Shown piece by piece: positions 53,486-63,039 of a stretch of 64,000 nucleotides of DNA. The position numbers were made by a program, and so were the translations under genes. The stretch comes from Alicyclobacillus tolerans (GTDB taxonomy: Bacteria > Bacillota > Bacilli > Alicyclobacillales > Alicyclobacillaceae): contig NZ_JAJFNK010000005.1 in the NCBI RefSeq assembly GCF_021739485.1, forward strand, positions 1-64,000, read 5' to 3'. Within the stretch, counting starts at the first letter, position 1; every line of letters begins with the position of its first letter. Under the pieces are notes generated by a model. That model did no database searches, was not told where the DNA came from, and saw only the letters and a program-made list of their open reading frames with translations.

Positions 53486-53600
53486 TTTACTAACATATTT
53501 TTAGCTACGAGACTAAATATAGAGTAAGGCTGGGCTTTTGTCAATCGCCTGTAGAATACTCTGGAGAAAAAAATTATGAAGGATATGAACTCAACGACAC

Positions 53601-54374
53601 TTAACCAAACTGCCAAACGCTTTGACTGAGGTTCCCGTATTGGTAACTGCGGTGTAACAACTTCGATCGCCTTTGATCGTTGGCTGCACCCATGGCGTAA
53701 AAAATTGGGATGAAGTGCTCGTTCCCTAACAATGGAACCGCCAAGTGGGCATTTGGCGCGCGGTCCTCATAATCGAATAGCGCGTCTAAATCCCAGTCAT
53801 TTAAATGAACCTGAAGCCACTCGTCGAAACTCAATGCCCAATCGTCTGCTTTATCCGCATTCCACTGCAAAGCGCGAAGGTTGTGAACCGTTCCGCCGCT
53901 GCCAATTACCAGGACGTCTTGGTTCCTCAACGCGGACAAGGCCGTGCCGATGTGATACTGTTCTTGGGGTGACAGGCGTGGATTCACAGACATCGCAACG
54001 ACGGGAACATCAGCCTCCGGATACAGCAAGCGCAACACGACCCAAGCTCCGTGGTCAAGTCCGCGCTTGGTTTCTACGTCATACGCGATCCCGTTCGCAG
54101 TGAGCAGAGCCTCGACCTCCCGGCTGGTCTCCAAGTCTCCTTGGGCCGGGTATTGGATACGATAGAGTTCCTCTGGAAACCCGCCAAAATCGTAAATCGT
54201 CTCATATCGCTTTACGTCACTCACTTGCTGGGTACCGTGCACCCAATGCGCGGACAGAATGACGACTGCCCTGGGGCGCGGCAAGGTCTTTCCCAATTGG
54301 CTTAAAAACCGGGTGTATTCGTTGTCTTGGACAGCAAGCAACGGAGCTCCATGCGCAATAAACAAAGACGGCAT
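53601..54374 (-). CDS. DODA-type extradiol dioxygenase (YgiD-like)
   Basis: 257 residues. The class III ring-cleaving fold is shown by FIAHGAPLLA near the N terminus, SAHWVHGTQ, GLDHGAWVVL and GSGGTVHNLR. The His residues are the metal ligands. It is related to 4,5-DOPA dioxygenases. Start ATG 54374; the GTG one codon before is an alternative. Confidence 0.9.
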   Translation of the reverse strand: MPSLFIAHGAPLLAVQDNEYTRFLSQLGKTLPRPRAVVILSAHWVHGTQQVSDVKRYETIYDFGGFPEELYRIQYPAQGDLETSREVEALLTANGIAYDVETKRGLDHGAWVVLRLLYPEADVPVVAMSVNPRLSPQEQYHIGTALSALRNQDVLVIGSGGTVHNLRALQWNADKADDWALSFDEWLQVHLNDWDLDALFDYEDRAPNAHLAVPLLGNEHFIPIFYAMGAANDQRRSKLLHRSYQYGNLSQSVWQFG

Positions 54375-54845
54375 CACCCTGCTATTCCCCCTTCCTAGAG
54401 AGCCTATCCAATTTCAGATGGGTGCATGCAACCCGTGATGGACCGCCAGGTGAACGTTCTACCGGCGCGTGCACACCTCAGCATTTCAAATCTTTGGACC
54501 TTTTCGACAAAATTTCAAACGGCTGGTGTCTGGCCCTTCTCTCTCGCTACATAATTACTATACTATAGTTAGTTACGTTTTGTAAATCCACGACCAAAAA
54601 AACCTCGAATTCAAGTTTGTATGGATTGTCAGCGACGGGCCGTTTCCCTGGTCTTCGTCCAAAAACAGGCAGAACCCCAACAAACGAATGTCCCGTACTC
54701 CAGACTTCATGAGTACGGGACATTCACGGATGCGACAAGGGACTCAAAGGTTGCGAAGGCCAAACAGACCTTTAACCCGCCCAATAAGTTTTTCGTCTTA
54801 AGCCTCGTCCAGTAAGTTTTTGTCTTGAGTCGAATCTCAAGCCTG
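54375..54845. other. Intergenic region with a long perfect hairpin
   Basis: About 470 bases without a supported gene. It has an AT-rich stretch with ACTATAGT near 54560, upstream of the dioxygenase gene. At 54687-54724 AATGTCCCGTACTC and GAGTACGGGACATT form a perfect 14-bp stem with a 10-base loop and no T-run. This may be a 3' element of the leftward pyrophosphatase transcript. Confidence 0.5.
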
Positions 54846-55784
54846 TTAGAGGCTGAAATTCGACAGTGTGGTCGTCAGGACCGGAACGATTTGTTTCTTG
54901 CGGGAGACGACGCCTTTGAGAACCGTTCGGTTGTCCTCCAAATTCACGTTGTACGCCTGCTCGACGGCTTTCGCCGCGCGTCCCAACGCAATTGCAACCG
55001 AATCGTTGTTCAGAATGTCCGTCACAACAAACACGAACAAATCCAGGTTTTTGTCTTGGATAACCTTTTGCAATACTGCTTCCACCTGGTCCTGGCGAGA
55101 CAGAACGTCGTTGACGTCTACGGCGTTGACCTGAGCAATTTCCACTTTGTAGTCACCCATAGGGAACTCTTTAGCATCCAGGGAGATGAGTTGTTCCACC
55201 GTTTTATCACTGAGGTCAGCGCCTGCTTTCAGCATTTGCAATCCGTACTCTTGTGCATCGACGCCGGCAATCTGGGAGAGTTCGCGAACTGCGGCAACGT
55301 CCTCATCCGTACAAGTCGGCGACTTGAGCAACAGCGTGTCCGAAATGATGGCCGACAGCATCAGACCGGCGACGTTCTTGGGAATGGAAACGCTTTTCTC
55401 TTTGAACATCTTGTTTAAAATCGTGGCTGTGCAGCCCACGGGCTCGGCCCGGTAGTACAGTGGATTGCTGGTCTCAAAATTGGCGATGCGGTGATGGTCA
55501 ATCACTTCCACCACCTGAACCTTGTCAAGGTCGTCTGCGCTCTGCTGACGTTCGTTGTGATCGACTAAAATCACTTCACTGACTTCGTTGGACACACTTT
55601 TAGCCAACCGCGGCGCCTGCATTTGAAAGTGATCGAGCGCGAACTGGGTTTCAGGGTTGACCTCCCCCAGGCGAACGGGTTCGACGTCGGCTCCGATTTT
55701 GTTCTTTAATTCCGCATAGGCCAAGGCCGAGCAAATCGCATCCGTATCTGGGTTTTTATGTCCGAAAACAAGTACCTTCTGCAT
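54846..55784 (-). CDS. ppaC: Manganese-dependent inorganic pyrophosphatase
   Basis: 312 residues, the family length. It has the DHH-phosphoesterase motifs [22 protein letters not shown] and EVIDHHR in the N-terminal domain and the DHHA2-type C-terminal domain with SRKKQIVP. It splits pyrophosphate and uses Mn2+. GAGGAGGA precedes the ATG. Confidence 0.95.
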   Translation of the reverse strand: MQKVLVFGHKNPDTDAICSALAYAELKNKIGADVEPVRLGEVNPETQFALDHFQMQAPRLAKSVSNEVSEVILVDHNERQQSADDLDKVQVVEVIDHHRIANFETSNPLYYRAEPVGCTATILNKMFKEKSVSIPKNVAGLMLSAIISDTLLLKSPTCTDEDVAAVRELSQIAGVDAQEYGLQMLKAGADLSDKTVEQLISLDAKEFPMGDYKVEIAQVNAVDVNDVLSRQDQVEAVLQKVIQDKNLDLFVFVVTDILNNDSVAIALGRAAKAVEQAYNVNLEDNRTVLKGVVSRKKQIVPVLTTTLSNFSL

Positions 55785-55815
55785 GGATATCCTCCTCGTT
55801 TGTCGTGCGATACAA

Positions 55816-56799
55816 CTATACTAATCCGTCGACTTCCGCTGTAACTGCATCAATGCGCTTGAGATCCGGGTCGGAAATCTTTACCGACAACGCATTCACG
55901 GCACTTGTGACGTGTTGTGTTTTCGTGGCTCCGACGATGGCCGACGTAACCGCAGGTTGATTGAGTACCCAGGCCAGGGAAAATTCGGCCAACGGGAGTT
56001 CAGCTTGTTGCGCGATGGGTTTGAGTTTGTCGATCAGACGGAAGTTTCGCGGTGTAAACAGGCGCTGAATCATGCGCTCGCCATGGGCAGCCCTGCTTTC
56101 TGGCGGAACGTCATCCGGTCCGTTGTATTTCCCGGAGAGCATACCTCTCGCCATGGGACTGTACACAATCACCCCGACGTTCTCCTCCTGGCAATATGGA
56201 AGCAATTCGCTTTCAATGTCACGGACCAACAAACTGTATTGGGGCTGAACCGAACCAAACCTCTCCAAGTTCATGGCGTTGCTGATTGCGTGTGCTTTGG
56301 CCATTTGATATGCCTTGTAATTCGAGCAGCCTATGTACCTGACCTTACCTTGCCGAACCAGGTCGTCAAGCGCCCGCAACGTCTCTTCCTGCGGAACGCG
56401 AGGGTCAAAGTGATGAATTTGGTAAAGGTCGATGTAGTCTGTTTGCAACCGCCGCAAAGACGCCTCGACCTCGCGCAGGATGTGCACACGCGAAGAACCC
56501 GCATCATTGGGGCCGTAACCCATTGCCAAACCGACTTTTGTCGCCAAGACGACATTGTCTCGACGGCCTTTGAGTGCGCGCCCCAGGATTTCTTCGGCTG
56601 CACCCGTGCCATACGGAATCTCGACATCCTGTCCCTTTCCGTAATAGTTGGCTGTGTCAATGAAATTAATCCCTGCTTCCAGGGCTTCATTCAGGATGGC
56701 GACTGAGGCCTGTTCATCGATCCAACGGCCAAACGACATCGTGCCTAAACACAACGGGGATACTGACAGTCCCGTTGCACCCAACTTTTTATACTCCAT
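55816..56799 (-). CDS. Aldo/keto reductase
   Basis: 327 residues. The TIM-barrel family signature is clear: [13 protein letters not shown] with Asp and Tyr of the tetrad, VVLATKVG with Lys, and YQIHHFD with His. NADPH-binding C-terminal [12 protein letters not shown] is present. It reduces aldehydes or ketones. Located 31 bases upstream of the pyrophosphatase gene on the same strand, it may share its transcript. Confidence 0.92.
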   Translation of the reverse strand: MEYKKLGATGLSVSPLCLGTMSFGRWIDEQASVAILNEALEAGINFIDTANYYGKGQDVEIPYGTGAAEEILGRALKGRRDNVVLATKVGLAMGYGPNDAGSSRVHILREVEASLRRLQTDYIDLYQIHHFDPRVPQEETLRALDDLVRQGKVRYIGCSNYKAYQMAKAHAISNAMNLERFGSVQPQYSLLVRDIESELLPYCQEENVGVIVYSPMARGMLSGKYNGPDDVPPESRAAHGERMIQRLFTPRNFRLIDKLKPIAQQAELPLAEFSLAWVLNQPAVTSAIVGATKTQHVTSAVNALSVKISDPDLKRIDAVTAEVDGLV

Positions 56800-56909
56800 C
56801 TTGCCACCTCCGCCACGAGGATTTCAAGCATCCCGTTCTCCATTATGCGTACTCTAGCCCCAGGCTTCAAGGGTCTTTTACACCCCATACGGGGGGGGGC
56901 GGTCCGGTG

Positions 56910-57242
56910 TTATTGCGGCTGCGTCGAAGAGAAACTTGAACCGCCTGAGGAAGAGAAGCTCGATCCGCTGCCAGGCTGAAACGGGATCGACCCTGGACTG
57001 TTGGCCACGGAAGCCGCTGCAAGTGCAAACATGCCAATCCAAATGAGGACCCACGGCAAGACGACGAGCAAGACCCCAATGAGCCCGCGGCGAATGAACA
57101 GCCGTTCGTTGTCACCCGTACGCAGTGCCCAAATCGCTTTTAAAATAAAGTAGACGCCAAAGCCTGCGCAAATCAGTCCCAAAAGGACTGCGACCAATGG
57201 AAGAAAGCCAAAGGGAGAAACATGATTCACTGCGATTTCCAC
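56910..57242 (-). CDS. Small two-helix membrane protein, unknown function
   Basis: About 110 residues. Two membrane helices (about 13-35 and 48-75) flank a charged loop, and the tail is Ser/Gly/Phe-rich (GSSFSSSGGSSFSS). Start uncertain: GTG at 57242 or 57230. No domain recognised. Similar Ser-rich tails occur in the protein at 7197-7763. Confidence 0.55.
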   Translation of the reverse strand: MEIAVNHVSPFGFLPLVAVLLGLICAGFGVYFILKAIWALRTGDNERLFIRRGLIGVLLVVLPWVLIWIGMFALAAASVANSPGSIPFQPGSGSSFSSSGGSSFSSTQPQ

Positions 57243-57292
57243 ACACCGCCTTTTACTGCCTTGTGTCTCAATTCTCCCACATCCTTTGGAGC

Positions 57293-57323
57293 GGGTCAAA
57301 AAAGGGTCAAAAAAGGGTCAAAA
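57293..57323. repeat. 11-bp tandem repeat GGGTCAAAAAA
   Basis: Two perfect copies and a third of nine bases, in the divergent region between the small membrane protein and the class II aldolase. Could be a slippage-prone tract or a binding array. Confidence 0.85.
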
Positions 57324-57506
57324 GAGTAAAGCATTTGATAAATATTGACAAAATATTTCGCGTACCCATATTATTTAGGTTAAACGCCTTGGAGGACGGA
57401 CTCTTTTCCGGCGAGGACGCGGCCACTCTGGTTTGCGGATCTCGTTGGGGTATGGACTCCTGCTTCTATTAAATTTTTTAAATTTTCTTTGAGGGGAATG
57501 GTTTTC

Positions 57507-58271
57507 ATGTTGCTGAAGAACAATCGACCGCTGCCGCCGACCTTTGAGACTGTTGAAGAAGAACGCAGACACCGTTTGGAAAGGTTGGCTGGCGCGTTTC
57601 GCCTTTTCTCCAAATTCGGGTTTGACGACGGTGTTGCTGGCCACATCACAGCTCGCGACCCGGAGTATCCGGACCGGCTGTGGGTGAATCCGTTTGGCAA
57701 GCACTTTGGAAAAATTAAGGTGTCGGACCTCATCATGGTCACTCACGATGGAGAGATTGTCCACGGCAACGGTCGACTCAACCGCGCTGCTTTTGCCATC
57801 CACTCGTCCGTCCATAAAGCGCGGCCGGACGTCGTTGCTGCGGCTCACTCCCATTCGGTCTACGGAAAGACCTGGTCGACTTTAGGCCGGCTGCTGGACC
57901 CAATTACACAAGACTCTTGCAGGTTCTACCAAGATCACGCGTTGTTTAACGACTATACGGGCGAGGTGCTTGACCCAGAAGAAGGGGTTCGCATTGGGCG
58001 AGCTCTGGGCAATAAAAAGGCCGTGATATTGCAAAACCACGGGTTGCTCACGGTCGGTCACACTGTCGATTCCGCAGCGTGGTGGTTCATTGCCATGGAA
58101 CGTACGTGCCAGTCGCAAATTCTGGCCGAGTCCGTCGGGAAACCCATTTTGATCCGACCGGACGTCGCTGAAATTACGCACAGCCAAGTCGGAACAGAAC
58201 AAGCCGGTTGGTTTGCCTTCCAGCCTTTGTACGAACGGATCATCGGCGAACAACCGGACTTGGTCGACTGA
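57507..58271 (+). CDS. Class II aldolase/adducin family protein
   Basis: 254 residues. GFDDGVAGHITARDPE gives the early conserved loop, the zinc-binding HSHSVYG follows, and NHGLLTVG gives the third His. The family contains fuculose- and ribulose-phosphate aldolases and adducin-like proteins. The absence of a kinase or isomerase neighbour leaves the substrate open. ATG at 57507 has GAGGGG 11 bases upstream. Confidence 0.87.
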   Translation: MLLKNNRPLPPTFETVEEERRHRLERLAGAFRLFSKFGFDDGVAGHITARDPEYPDRLWVNPFGKHFGKIKVSDLIMVTHDGEIVHGNGRLNRAAFAIHSSVHKARPDVVAAAHSHSVYGKTWSTLGRLLDPITQDSCRFYQDHALFNDYTGEVLDPEEGVRIGRALGNKKAVILQNHGLLTVGHTVDSAAWWFIAMERTCQSQILAESVGKPILIRPDVAEITHSQVGTEQAGWFAFQPLYERIIGEQPDLVD

Positions 58272-58348
58272 GGCTTAAAGCCCAAATTCAGCGGTCACAA
58301 CCGTCTCAGCGTCACCACAGGACGCATGGACACCAATACAAGGGCTAC

Positions 58349-58390
58349 AAGGGCTGCCCAAAGCGAAAAACTGCTATGGCAGCCCTTTTT
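58349..58390 (+). terminator. Rho-independent terminator of the class II aldolase gene
   Basis: AAGGGCTGCC and GGCAGCCCTT form a 10-bp stem with a 19-base loop, followed by a run of T (five in all). It lies about 80 bases after the stop codon. Confidence 0.8.
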
Positions 58391-58710
58391 CTGCTTGTGA
58401 GTCCGCGTTTCTATGGGACTGTGTTGTGGCAGGCTTTGTGCCCGCCACGTTTTGATTCCCCTCGCCAGCGAACATACTGTGCAGTACTCCAGGCCGGGAC
58501 CGTTGCGACGTCCACCACTAACTCCATACTGTGCATTATGCCGGGCCGTGCACCCGTGAGCTGCGCCTGTTCCTTCGAGCCATCGGCCAACAGCCTCTTA
58601 CAGCGGTTTGGCTTTTGCACATTTGCACATCCGCGGAACAAAACCGTGTACAATAGGAGCATTCCAACGTCACACCAAGCAGTTGTGTATGCAAAGGGGC
58701 AGGGGACCAT
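58391..58710. other. Intergenic region, no supported gene
   Basis: About 320 bases. A leftward frame (58725-58411) lacks a ribosome site and family character. The promoter of the following membrane-protein gene should be in the last 100 bases. Confidence 0.4.
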
Positions 58711-59223
58711 TTGAGTTATCTTCAACGATTGACGTACGGCTTACTGTTGGGGGCGCTGTTCCTCGCTGGTGCACTGTTTATCGGGTTCGTCGAAGGCAAA
58801 CTCATATCCACAGTGTCTCTAATCGGCACGTCCGTCGTATTGGAGGCACAACCGGCCGCTGTCGCAAGCCTTCCACTGCGGTTTCACCCCTTATCCGGGG
58901 CCCTCATCAGCATCCTCGGGAATCTCATTCCTATTCCGGTGTTGATGTCGACTTTCGATGAAATCATATCTCGCTGGTCTTTTCTAAAGCGAAAACTGCA
59001 CAAAGCGGAAACTTGGTCAAAGCGGTACGGAAAGTACGGAGTATGGATTTTGATCCCGTTTTCCCCCATCTTCGGCGCGTATGTGTGTATCGGCATTGGC
59101 TACCTCATGCGCTGGAAACCTCGTTTCGTGCTCGCCAGTGTCCTCGCGGGCGTCGTCCTATCGTCATTTGCCATCACCTACGGCGGGGAATCGGTCGTTC
59201 ACCTCGTGCGCCCCTACTTGTAA
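58711..59223 (+). CDS. Small multidrug-export-family membrane protein
   Basis: 170 residues with about four helices. GALISILGNLIPIPVLMSTF and GVWILIPFSPIFGAYVCIG match the 'putative small multi-drug export' family (PF06695). Despite the family name, the transported substrate is not proven. The TTG start follows GGGGCAGGGGA. Confidence 0.72.
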   Translation: MSYLQRLTYGLLLGALFLAGALFIGFVEGKLISTVSLIGTSVVLEAQPAAVASLPLRFHPLSGALISILGNLIPIPVLMSTFDEIISRWSFLKRKLHKAETWSKRYGKYGVWILIPFSPIFGAYVCIGIGYLMRWKPRFVLASVLAGVVLSSFAITYGGESVVHLVRPYL

Positions 59224-59331
59224 CGGGCATTGTAAAAACGCCCCTGCGCTGTGCGTAAAATCGGCAGCGAAGTATTTCAAAGCACAAAAGTCGAAGTTGT
59301 CTGCACGTGACCCAACGGATCCAACACGGAC

Positions 59332-62300
59332 TCAGACCGTATGCACCTGAACCCGCCTCGCCTTGAGTGCAAGCGCTGCGTCCACAATGGACTGGTGATG
59401 GGTGAAGTACAGGATCTGCGTCTTCGTGCCAAGGTCAGAAAGAACCTCCAAGGCGGCTTGCGAGCGCGCATCGTCAAAGTTTATCAAGATGTCGTCCATC
59501 ATCAAGGGCAAAGGCTCAGACGTCGAGAGGTGTTGAGATACAAAAGCCAACCGGAGCGCCAAGAACAGTTGATCGCGGGTCCCGTCGCTCATCTGCTCTA
59601 CTCGGCGGCGCTTCCCGTCGTTCAAAACCGCCTCCAGCACAGGATTGTGTCCATCGTATTCCACGGTCAATTCGCGATAGCGATTCAGCGTCAATTTCTC
59701 AAACAACCCGCTCGCGGCGTCCAGTACAGACGACTCGTTTTGCTGCCGGAATTCCTCAATCGACCGCTCCAGCAACTGTTTGGCCAGTTCGATCCGGAGG
59801 TATTCATTCCACAGCTTGTCGACGTCCGCAAGGTGAAACTCGGCTTCTTGGGCCCGGTGTGCAGCCTGGTCGTCATTTCCATCCATACCGGCAAAGTTCT
59901 GCTGCATTTCCCAAAGCCGACGCTGTTGTTCGAGGATCGTTTGTTCCAGGTCCTTGCCCTTGTTTTGCAGCTCTTCAATTTGCGGGTGCAACGCGTCTTG
60001 ATCCACAACCTCCGAGACCTCTTTTTCCAGCTGTCCAACGTCCAAACCGTCTCCGCTGTCCCGAAGGTCCCGCTCCAGACGCCTGTGCAGAGCCTCCAAA
60101 TTCTTGGCCTCTTTAGAACGCTCCACCAACTCGCGTAAATCGTCCATGTGCGCACAACTGTACTTGACGAGATACTCGTTCAAATCCGATTCGAAACGGG
60201 CCGCTTCCGATTGAAGGTGCAGGAGGTTGTCGTTTGCATTTTTCAACGCTTGTTGAACCTGTTCCAAATGGAACTGGTCTTTTTGCGCCGCTCCAAGCCT
60301 GGCTTGAGCCAGCCGCACGAAGGACTCGTAGGACGATGCAGCCTGGGAACCCCTTTCGTCCAACTGCGTTCTCAATTGCTTGACACTTTCTTCAAACTTC
60401 TCGCACAAAGATTTCTTTTGCACCAATTCCCCGGTGAGTCGTTTGACTTCCGCGACCACCTGGAACAACCGATCCAACTTTTGCAGGTAACGCGCAGCGC
60501 TTTCTGGGTCAGGAGGAAGATGGACATACTGAGCCAACAGCTCCTGCCACTTGGCTTCTGCGACCATTAACGCGCCTTCGGCCTCACGGACCAAGACGTC
60601 GCTGCGTTCCACCTTGCGTTCGACTTCAGACAGTTGATGTTCCCAGTTTTCCTTGGCTCTGCGCCGACTGTCCAACTCGTCTAGCCACCGCTGTGCAGTT
60701 TGGAGCAGTGCCTGTAAGTCAGCGTCTAAGTCGGAATTCGCACCGAACGCGTCTTTGATAGATGAACCGTTCCCAGAAGAGACGGTCTCCCCTGAAGACG
60801 CCTCCACACCCTCAGACGCGCCCTCTTCCATCGCTGCGCTGACCTCAACGTGCGTCAGGTCGCCCCCCGCAGAATTTCTACCGGGCTGACGTCCCAACTG
60901 CGAACCAAGCTGCAAGCCAAACTGTGGTCCGCTGGCGGCGAGGGCGGACAACGCTTCTGACAACCGTCCCGCAAACGCAGCCATACGCCGCCCAATGCGA
61001 ATGGCCTCCGCTTCCTGCTCAGCCATCCTCTTGACACCGTCGACCATAGGACGGAGGATATCCCCCAGCCACTCCTTCATCTCCGCAGGAGACCTAGGCG
61101 AGATGCCGCTCGCTTCCCACTCCTGACGCCAGGCCTTAGTCAACTCATCAAACGCGCGGTTTCGGTTGCTCAGCGTCTCTTCCCACCTGGCGAGGGTTTC
61201 TTCCGATTGACGTCTTTGCAAAAGCAACTGAGCCAGCTTCGCCGACCGTTCGGATTCCCGGCGCATCAAATCGGCGACGGCATCGGCCTGTTCCACGGCT
61301 TGTTCGTACGCCTCTGCCAGGCTTTTCTCGCCGGCAAATACGGCCAACGCCTCGCGGTCTGCCGCATTGTGGAGCCACGATTGTTTCACCAACTCCCACC
61401 CAGCTTCACGGTGTTGACGAGCTGTAGTGAGGTCTTCCTCAAGCGGAACTTCCCCGCCTAAGCGCAGTTCTTCAATTTGCTGAGAGAACGAAGTGATTTG
61501 CTCCTCGTTCTGCAAAATCGCTGCCTTGGCTTCGCGGATGGCTTGTTCCGCCGCCTTCCACTGCTCGTGGTACGAGTCCACCGTCTCCCGCAAAGGAACC
61601 GGCAGTATCGGCAAAGCATTCAAGTCTCCACGCCACAGGGTTTGCCGCTGCATCAGAGTCAAAATTCCTTGTCGCTCCCGTTCGACCAATGCTCGCTGCT
61701 GCCGCAATGCACCAGCCAAATCCCCTTCCTGGCGAACCTCCCCCACTGCGTTTCGGAGCCGTGTTTCGTCCGGAAACTCGCCGATTTGCTGGATTTGTTC
61801 CTCGATGCGCCGCAGGTCTAAAACTTCCGCTGCGTATTGGCGTTTGCGAGCCGAAAGTTCGGCGCGCGCCCGTTTCACTTCCTCCGACACCCGCTCTACC
61901 TTGTCGCGTTCAGAAAACGGGATGCGCAGTTGCTCCACTTGGCTCAAGTCCGCCTTAGGCGCCAGTTCCTGTAGGTAAAGTTCGACGTCGCTCCGGCGCT
62001 GCGCAGCTTGCAGCCGAAGCTGTACCAAATCGGTGTCCCGCAAGTGGACGTATTGCTCCACGCCTTCCGTCAAGCGCGAAATGTCAGCGGCACACGCCAG
62101 AACGTTCGATTCCACCCGGATGCCCTGGAGTTCCCGCTGTAAGCGGTCGAGGTCCTGCTTTTGCTGCGAGATCGATGCAAGCGCACTGTTCAGGTCCTGA
62201 ATCCGCGATTCCAGCCAATCTTCCAATGCGTCGCTGAAGACGGCCACGTCTCCGAGACCGCCGCGCTGTTGGCGCACTTCCTTCAGTTCAGCAACCTTCG

Positions 62301-63039
62301 CTCGCACCCGCAAGATGCGCTGCAGCTTAACGGTCTGCCGTTCCTGTTGCGCTTTTTGCTCTAAAAGGGCCGCGACATCCCGCTTTAACCCTTCGATCTC
62401 GTTTTTTAACCGGTGCCAGTCTTCACCCCGCAGTCCTTCCGACCGCAGTGCCGCTTCCGCCTGCTTGTACGCCTTGTAAGCCTTGTTCAACAGTTTGACG
62501 GACCTTGGATTGAAATTGGGGTCGAGCAGATTCTGCGCTTTCCCCGACAAACTCGCCAAGGCGTTTTGCAAGCGTTGAATGCCGCCTCCCGCTTCAAACA
62601 AGGAAACTCCGGCATGCCCGCCAGATTCCAAAAGGCTTTTGCCACCTTGGCGGAGACGGTCGTGATCAAATCCAAACAGCAAGTGAAAGCGTTCTCTATC
62701 ATAGCCGCCAAGGTAAGGCGCCAAATCATCCTCAAGGAGCTCTTCGGCATTCTCATCGGCCAACACCAACTGGGACCGCTTGCGCTTTCGTTGGATCGAC
62801 AGCGAAGGCGCTTTGGCCCCTTCAAGCACCCCGCCCAGGTAAAACGTCCGGTCCGAGAGGCCCTTTAAGACCTCGTCCATTCGCCCTCCATACAAAAGCG
62901 CAATCAGCAGGCGAAGCAAAGTACTTTTGCCGGCTTCGTTCGGACCATAAAGGATGTGCAGGGCGGGCGCCCCGCCAAAATCGAGTTGACACTGCTCAAA
63001 CGGACGAACGGATTGAACCGATAAACTCCGTATTCTCAT
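59332..63039 (-). CDS. yhaN: YhaN-like AAA/SMC-type ATPase
   Basis: 1235 residues. Walker A GPNEAGKST is near residue 33, and the Walker B LPLMMDDILINFDD is near the C terminus. Long coiled coils (about 180-560 and 730-1080) separate them, as in SbcC/Rad50. The YhaN N-terminal part includes LSDRTFYLGGVLEG. Partner of the exonuclease-like YhaO encoded just upstream, with ATGA overlap. The pair probably acts in DNA end processing. Confidence 0.9.
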   Translation of the reverse strand: MRIRSLSVQSVRPFEQCQLDFGGAPALHILYGPNEAGKSTLLRLLIALLYGGRMDEVLKGLSDRTFYLGGVLEGAKAPSLSIQRKRKRSQLVLADENAEELLEDDLAPYLGGYDRERFHLLFGFDHDRLRQGGKSLLESGGHAGVSLFEAGGGIQRLQNALASLSGKAQNLLDPNFNPRSVKLLNKAYKAYKQAEAALRSEGLRGEDWHRLKNEIEGLKRDVAALLEQKAQQERQTVKLQRILRVRAKVAELKEVRQQRGGLGDVAVFSDALEDWLESRIQDLNSALASISQQKQDLDRLQRELQGIRVESNVLACAADISRLTEGVEQYVHLRDTDLVQLRLQAAQRRSDVELYLQELAPKADLSQVEQLRIPFSERDKVERVSEEVKRARAELSARKRQYAAEVLDLRRIEEQIQQIGEFPDETRLRNAVGEVRQEGDLAGALRQQRALVERERQGILTLMQRQTLWRGDLNALPILPVPLRETVDSYHEQWKAAEQAIREAKAAILQNEEQITSFSQQIEELRLGGEVPLEEDLTTARQHREAGWELVKQSWLHNAADREALAVFAGEKSLAEAYEQAVEQADAVADLMRRESERSAKLAQLLLQRRQSEETLARWEETLSNRNRAFDELTKAWRQEWEASGISPRSPAEMKEWLGDILRPMVDGVKRMAEQEAEAIRIGRRMAAFAGRLSEALSALAASGPQFGLQLGSQLGRQPGRNSAGGDLTHVEVSAAMEEGASEGVEASSGETVSSGNGSSIKDAFGANSDLDADLQALLQTAQRWLDELDSRRRAKENWEHQLSEVERKVERSDVLVREAEGALMVAEAKWQELLAQYVHLPPDPESAARYLQKLDRLFQVVAEVKRLTGELVQKKSLCEKFEESVKQLRTQLDERGSQAASSYESFVRLAQARLGAAQKDQFHLEQVQQALKNANDNLLHLQSEAARFESDLNEYLVKYSCAHMDDLRELVERSKEAKNLEALHRRLERDLRDSGDGLDVGQLEKEVSEVVDQDALHPQIEELQNKGKDLEQTILEQQRRLWEMQQNFAGMDGNDDQAAHRAQEAEFHLADVDKLWNEYLRIELAKQLLERSIEEFRQQNESSVLDAASGLFEKLTLNRYRELTVEYDGHNPVLEAVLNDGKRRRVEQMSDGTRDQLFLALRLAFVSQHLSTSEPLPLMMDDILINFDDARSQAALEVLSDLGTKTQILYFTHHQSIVDAALALKARRVQVHTV

